Assembly: GCA_002712645.1 (NCBI GenBank)
Contig: PAUH01000042.1
Span: forward strand, 1-9,367
DNA from: Methanobacteriota archaeon
GTDB lineage: Archaea > Thermoplasmatota > Poseidoniia > Poseidoniales > Thalassarchaeaceae
Direction of reading: 5' to 3'
Length of the DNA stretch: 9,367 bases
The notes below the pieces were generated by a model that saw nothing but the letters and a program-made list of their open reading frames with translations, did not search any database and was not told the origin of the DNA. Below are positions 5,590-9,367 of the stretch, piece by piece (the stretch's first letter is position 1; each line of letters opens with the position of its first letter). A program made the translations under genes and the position numbers.

Positions 5590-6612
5590 TTATTCAACGG
5601 GTTCTAAACGGGCGCTGCCCATTATTCTCGGCTTGGAGTCCAACTGAGCAATCAATGTTGGTTCGGGGTTTTCCCGACGGACGAACAATGGATTTTCCCA
5701 AGCGATGACTGCTGTGTCGCCGTCTGTGGAAGCCACTCGGCCAACAACGAATTGCAGATCGACGCTTGCGTGAATGACATCACCTTCAGCCAACGTCCTC
5801 TTTTGGAAGGGTGATCGTTCGAGATGAATGGTTGAACGCTCATGGGCTATGACGGCAAGCGGTATGCTTGTGTTTGTCTTTTTATCTTCAACCGCCGGTC
5901 GCACAAGCAGTGTTCCACTCCCGAGGTGGTCTTCCTTTGCGTTTCGAAGGGCTAACCCAACTCTGTCACCCGCCAAAGCAGCAGGAACATCATCATCCAT
6001 CACTTGGAGAGATTTGGCATTCCCCGTTCCATTCGCCGGAAGAAGAACAAGTTCATCATGCACATGAACGGTGCCTGATTGGACATAACCAATCGCCACA
6101 AGTCCAATGCCTTTGACGTTGAAATATTGATCGACAGGAATCACCAACGGAGCCTCTGCATTTGCTCTCAATTCATCAGCAATGTCATCCATGAAGCCGT
6201 ATAAAATCGTCCGAAGCTCGATACCGTCGCCTTGAGCAAAGGTCCAATCTGCTAAACCAGCCTGCTTGAACAACATTTTCGCCTGCTCTTCGTCGACCCA
6301 TTCACCTTCAGGTGCGTTGATGATGGCCATTCCTTTGGTGAGCCCTGAACTTGCAAAAGCCACCAGTGCTTCCCCTAAGGTCGCATCGATACGTTGGACT
6401 TCGATGATGCCGACTCGGGCTGCGGAAAGCGCATTGAGAAATGGGCGCAGACGCTCTGGGTACTTTGCTGGCCGAATGATCGATAGAATTCGAGGTCCAT
6501 CTGCACCGGATTCCTTGTGCACATAGGTGTGAACATCACGTTGGTCGGTTGGCTTTGCGATTTCACGAGCCAAATCATCGCTACCAACCATGGCTATGTT
6601 GAGTACAGGCAT
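5590..6612 (-). CDS. EF-Tu/SelB-like translation-factor homologue without a P-loop
   Basis: The 340-residue product has the three-domain plan of EF-Tu-type translational GTPases, but its G domain is degenerate. Residues 1-148 start with LNIAMVGSDDLAREIAK, where a GTPase would have a GxxxxGKS/T P-loop. The DxPGH step is replaced by RPAKYPERLRPF, and the NKxD base-recognition motif by INAPEG. GEALVAFASSGLTKGMAII (80-98) keeps the shape of the family. Domain 2 (about 156-240) is well preserved: VIPVDQYFNVKGIGLVAIGY, SGTVHVHDELVLLP and AGDRVGLALR are typical beta-barrel signatures. Domain 3 (about 248-340) is a second barrel. I recall archaeal proteins of this form annotated as EF-Tu/IF-2/RF-3-family; their role is unclear. 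It is unlikely to bind GTP in the usual way. The ATG at 6612, with GGTGG seven bases before, is preferred over a GTG at 6636. It follows the thioesterase gene by 41 nt and is probably co-transcribed. Confidence 0.82.
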   Translation of the reverse strand: MPVLNIAMVGSDDLAREIAKPTDQRDVHTYVHKESGADGPRILSIIRPAKYPERLRPFLNALSAARVGIIEVQRIDATLGEALVAFASSGLTKGMAIINAPEGEWVDEEQAKMLFKQAGLADWTFAQGDGIELRTILYGFMDDIADELRANAEAPLVIPVDQYFNVKGIGLVAIGYVQSGTVHVHDELVLLPANGTGNAKSLQVMDDDVPAALAGDRVGLALRNAKEDHLGSGTLLVRPAVEDKKTNTSIPLAVIAHERSTIHLERSPFQKRTLAEGDVIHASVDLQFVVGRVASTDGDTAVIAWENPLFVRRENPEPTLIAQLDSKPRIMGSARLEPVE

Positions 6613-6619
6613 GTCCCGC

Positions 6620-6624
6620 CCACC
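6620..6624 (-). promoter_or_regulatory. Ribosome-binding site deciding the pseudo-GTPase start
   Basis: On the minus strand GGTGG lies seven bases before the ATG at 6612. GGTG is complementary to the CACC of the usual archaeal 16S 3' end. Its placement supports the ATG over the GTG at 6636, and fits an internal gene of a two-gene transcript that needs its own ribosome-binding site. Confidence 0.4.
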
Positions 6625-6653
6625 AGCGGGGTCCACATCAATGTAGGGGTGAA

Positions 6654-7184
6654 TCAGTCGGTTTTGTTGCTGCGCATTTGTTCTCGGATGCGCTCAGCAT
6701 GGGCCCAATCTGCCTTTTCATCATCGGTTTGTGCCTCAAGTTGTGGGATTGGGATTGGTCGCATCATCGAATCGATGGCAACAAAGAAAAAGTAGCCTTC
6801 ACAAATCTTCTTTTTCTTCCAGGTCGCCTTATCAACCGCCATCGCAGTGACTTTGGTACAGGCTGTATGTGTGCTGGTGAAGACGACTTTTCCTGTCACT
6901 TCCAACAAGTCGCCCTGCCGGGCAGGAGCAATAAATTTCAATGTGTCAATTGAAATGGTGACGAATTCACGATGGGCGAACTTCGAACAAGCAATGCCTC
7001 CAGCTTTGTCCATAATGGACAGAAGCCGGCCACCAAACAACGTGTCGTGGTCATTTGTGTCGCCCGGGAAAATGTGTTCGATGAGCGTCACGGGTTCTTT
7101 CGAGTAGTGTTCCATATGTTCCGCAAGGCCTTCACCCTCATGAACTCTGGGAAGGACAAACCGCTGAGGAGGTTGTTTCATCAT
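6654..7184 (-). CDS. Acyl-CoA thioesterase, hotdog fold (YciA/BACH-like)
   Basis: The product hydrolyses acyl-CoA thioesters to free acid and CoA; chain-length preference cannot be read from sequence. In numbering from the ATG at 7184 (176 residues) the hotdog domain covers about 30-140. PGDTNDHDTLFGG (40-52) is the family signature on the strand before the long helix. IMDKAGGIACSKFA (57-70) is the hot-dog helix with the conserved Asp at 59. ISIDTLKFIAPARQGDLLEVTGKV (about 78-101) is the RGD/QGD turn and sheet. CEGYFFFVAID (128-138) is the closing strand. The tail is charged (DWAHAERIREQM) and likely helical. An in-frame ATG at 7259 would add 25 residues that look unlike the family; 7184 begins MMKQPP and is chosen, but neither has a clear promoter or ribosome-binding site. 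It is first of a probable two-gene unit with the pseudo-GTPase and is divergent from the large secreted gene. Confidence 0.9.
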   Translation of the reverse strand: MMKQPPQRFVLPRVHEGEGLAEHMEHYSKEPVTLIEHIFPGDTNDHDTLFGGRLLSIMDKAGGIACSKFAHREFVTISIDTLKFIAPARQGDLLEVTGKVVFTSTHTACTKVTAMAVDKATWKKKKICEGYFFFVAIDSMMRPIPIPQLEAQTDDEKADWAHAERIREQMRSNKTD

Positions 7185-7331
7185 CTCAATGCATGACCGC
7201 CAGAGATGGATGAGTTCAACGTGTGAATCTCTCAAGTGGCATGGGTTCAACGGTGGCATGTTCCTTCGTGAAATGCTTCGTCGAAGTGGGTTCGAATTTG
7301 ACCCCTTATTCGGAGGCGTGAGTCCGATGCG

Positions 7332-7370
7332 ATTTTAGGTGAAAGAAACCTCGCCTAATGAGCAGGTGAG
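7332..7370 (+). promoter_or_regulatory. Possible promoter and ribosome-binding site of the secreted-protein gene
   Basis: ATTTTAGG (7332-7339) is TATA-like and would start transcription near 7361. The short leader would then contain AGGTGAG (7364-7370), a good match to the archaeal Shine-Dalgarno but only three bases before the ATG at 7374. Elsewhere in the spacer (7185-7331) I see only a small palindrome CTTCG-T-CGAAG (7276-7286). Confidence 0.35.
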
Positions 7371-7373
7371 TCC

Positions 7374-9367
7374 ATGACACACGATAACCGAAGTTTGAGA
7401 GCCCCATTGTTCCTTGTCGCATTGATGGTTTTAGCCCCGTTTGCGGGTGCTGCCAACGTGACAACATTCGCTAACCAAGATACTGAAGCAGACATCGAAA
7501 TGCGTGATGGTGCTGCCTTTTTGGACCGAGACAGTGGCAGTATCGATTTGCCAGCAGGTGATACGGTGACAAGCGCAAGTATGGATCTCTCAGTCAACAT
7601 GGTTGAACATGCTGCTCACCAGCGAATCGACACTGAAACCATGTCGAGGGTTTGGAACCCGAGCTATAACAATCAACTTACGAAGTTCTCTAACCAGTCT
7701 CATTTTACTTTCGAAGACGGTGCTACTGCAACACCAGTCTCGTTAACTGCAGAAGGATACCTTACCGATTTCGAAGAAACCATGGGTGGTTTCGTCGATC
7801 AGCGGGATTTCTATCAAAAGTGGTATGGTTTTGACCACGGCGAAACCAGCGGACAAGGTGGACCAGCACCTCCTGGCGTCCCTGATTGCTACTCTGGCAC
7901 ATACTGCTGGGGAACAGGTCTGAACGACAATGATTACACCGACAACGACTACAATCAAGGCAACAACTACGGATTTACCTATGCCCTCCATTCCCCCTCG
8001 ATGTACATCGATCTTGCTCTGAAAGATACCACCGCCTACTTTGACTCCTATCACGATCTTGACCGCATTACGCCCGGCGGTACAAACCCTGCAATCAAGT
8101 ACACCGACTGTGCTTACGTTCAGATTCGAACCTCCAGTAACGGCGTGTTCCCACCGGATGCTTCTGGCTTCCAATACATCGATATCGACATTGGTAATTC
8201 GACTGGCGTAGGCTATTCAAACGGCTACTACCGGGTCAGCACCGGCTCAAACAATGCTGGTGAAATCTACAACCAATGCAACCAAGTTCCATCAGGTGAC
8301 TACGCTCTTGGCGGTACCTCAGTCAGCACTGGAAATCCTACTGGTTGGGCCAACATTGCGATTGACCTGATTCAATACGTCGGACAGTACATTCAACTTC
8401 GGTTTGTCTTGGACGACAACGACATCTCCGGCTCTGATGGCGGCGCAGCCGGTTGGTACATCGACAACTTCCGAGTCGGCGACCGATTGCCTCAAACAGC
8501 AACCATGGACATCAATGGTTTCCTCCCATCGGTTCAAAGTGGTGACAATCAACCAAACGGCTATGGTATCCTCACCATCGAATCCGAAACCACTTCTTCA
8601 GCCACCCTTTCGCTTGAAGTCATCGATTCTGCAACAGGCCTGACTGTCATCGACAACCATGGCAACCCAATGGTTGGCTTGCAAGGTAAAATCATCGAGT
8701 TGTGGGAGATCAATTCCACAGAATACCCCTCTGTTAATTTTAGGATGAGTTTTGATTCAGGTTCTTCTCGACTTTCGAGCCCAGTTTTCCATGGATTTAG
8801 CATTGGTACGCGTGTCGGAACCGGCTTCAATCAAACCGATGAGATGACCACGGGCGTCATCAATGGTGTCTGGGAGGCCGGAGGCGGAGAGCCGATGACC
8901 TATTCTCCATTGCTGACGGATAATTCGTACAATCCTGCCCTCCAACGAAGCAGCTTCTCGAAACCAATCACTCGGATTACAGCCCACGTCCAAGACGACT
9001 GTAGCGAAACTCCTTCCATCGATCTTCAAGGGTATGGTGGCAACGGATTGGTTGGTATGATTCCAGACACGGAGTATGTCCTCGATGCTCCAATCTTTGG
9101 CTTTGAATCAATGATGTCCTATCAAAACAACTGTAACGTTGCAGGTCTATGGTTTGACCTTCACTTCGGTCACCACGCCGACAATTTCCAAGTTGATGTC
9201 GCTAATGATTCAAACGTCGACTGGGGCTTTGATGAGCCAGCATTTGGTTCATTTGGCCGCCAAACAAATTTCTTGCTCAACAAGATTGACGGAATCAATT
9301 ACGGTACAGACTCCGCAAACATCAGCACCGATTTGACAGGTGTTGCAGAAGGTGGAAACTTCATGCT
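7374..9367 (+). CDS. Large secreted protein with InhA-like MAM/VEG domain (3' end outside window)
   Basis: A reading frame runs unbroken from the ATG at 7374 to the right edge: 664 complete codons with no stop. Residues 1-26 are a Sec signal peptide: R6/R9, the core APLFLVALMVLAPFAGA, and cleavage likely after AGA. From about 132 to 368 lies one jelly-roll domain like the MAM/VEG parts of immune-inhibitor-A metalloproteases. It has DFEETMGGF at its start, CWGTGL (178-183), LHSPSMYIDL, then YVGQYIQLRFVLDDND and GWYIDNFRVGD (360-370). An Asp/Asn-rich run (NDNDYTDNDYNQGNN, about 184-198) may bind calcium. Later segments (VFHGFSIGTRV near 472-482, DWGFDEPAFGSFGRQ at 616-630) do not match a family I can name. 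Six cysteines (172, 178, 246, 302, 543, 587) could pair as disulfides, and N-X-S/T sequons are frequent, as in an exported protein. No protease motif or membrane anchor is seen in this part. It may be an adhesin or surface protein. Confidence 0.88.
   Translation, partial: MTHDNRSLRAPLFLVALMVLAPFAGAANVTTFANQDTEADIEMRDGAAFLDRDSGSIDLPAGDTVTSASMDLSVNMVEHAAHQRIDTETMSRVWNPSYNNQLTKFSNQSHFTFEDGATATPVSLTAEGYLTDFEETMGGFVDQRDFYQKWYGFDHGETSGQGGPAPPGVPDCYSGTYCWGTGLNDNDYTDNDYNQGNNYGFTYALHSPSMYIDLALKDTTAYFDSYHDLDRITPGGTNPAIKYTDCAYVQIRTSSNGVFPPDASGFQYIDIDIGNSTGVGYSNGYYRVSTGSNNAGEIYNQCNQVPSGDYALGGTSVSTGNPTGWANIAIDLIQYVGQYIQLRFVLDDNDISGSDGGAAGWYIDNFRVGDRLPQTATMDINGFLPSVQSGDNQPNGYGILTIESETTSSATLSLEVIDSATGLTVIDNHGNPMVGLQGKIIELWEINSTEYPSVNFRMSFDSGSSRLSSPVFHGFSIGTRVGTGFNQTDEMTTGVINGVWEAGGGEPMTYSPLLTDNSYNPALQRSSFSKPITRITAHVQDDCSETPSIDLQGYGGNGLVGMIPDTEYVLDAPIFGFESMMSYQNNCNVAGLWFDLHFGHHADNFQVDVANDSNVDWGFDEPAFGSFGRQTNFLLNKIDGINYGTDSANISTDLTGVAEGGNFM

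Noticed and set aside
7288..7306. GGGTTCGAATTTGACCC resembling a tRNA T-arm
   Set aside because: There is no proper five-pair stem around the TTCGAAT loop, and no acceptor, D or anticodon arms nearby.
1..9367. CRISPR array, transposon ends, toxin-antitoxin pair or other defence island
   Set aside because: No regular repeat-spacer pattern, terminal inverted repeats, transposase or toxin-like pair was found on either strand.

Overview
The window reads as compact, gene-dense archaeal DNA of moderate G+C. The best guess is a planktonic marine euryarchaeon of the Thermoplasmatota (Marine Group II / Poseidoniales type). This is inferred from several signs: AT-rich TATA-like boxes about 26-27 nt upstream of two start codons, as expected for leaderless archaeal mRNAs; an EF-Tu-like protein without a P-loop, of a kind I recall from archaea; a two-membrane-segment protein with a long acidic/His-rich tail; and a very large secreted protein with an immune-inhibitor-A-like domain. 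No rRNA, tRNA, CRISPR array, IS element or phage gene was seen, so taxonomy rests on protein style and promoter layout only.

Layout. Positions 1-130 are non-coding with overlapping inverted repeats. A four-helix membrane protein (162-560, +) converges on a SLOG/DUF2493 (YspA-like) nucleotide-binding-fold protein (584-1045, -). A promoter-rich divergent spacer (1046-1247), carrying a perfect 14-bp palindrome, separates the latter from accC, a complete stand-alone biotin carboxylase (1248-2588, +). A PfkB-family kinase (2678-3598, +) follows. It meets stop-to-stop, with no spacer, a 550-residue two-helix membrane protein with a PH-like N-terminus and a long disordered tail (3599-5251, -). A divergent spacer leads to a 54-residue tail-anchored-like membrane protein (5420-5584, +). 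That gene converges, with a 5-nt gap, on a probable two-gene unit read leftward: a hotdog acyl-CoA thioesterase (7184-6654) and then an EF-Tu-like pseudo-GTPase (6612-5590). From 7374 to the right edge runs an unclosed reading frame for a secreted protein with a signal peptide and an InhA-like MAM/VEG domain.

How the genes fit together. AccC and the thioesterase both act on acyl-CoA metabolism: AccC carboxylates the biotin carrier for acetyl/propionyl-CoA carboxylase, and the thioesterase releases CoA. The carrier and carboxyltransferase subunits are not in the window. The PfkB kinase belongs to a recognisable subfamily of unknown substrate. The remaining genes are membrane, surface or regulatory proteins of unknown role. 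I see no convincing defence, mobile or biosynthetic system. The most unusual items are the thioesterase/pseudo-GTPase pair, the palindrome in the SLOG-gene promoter, and the large secreted protein.
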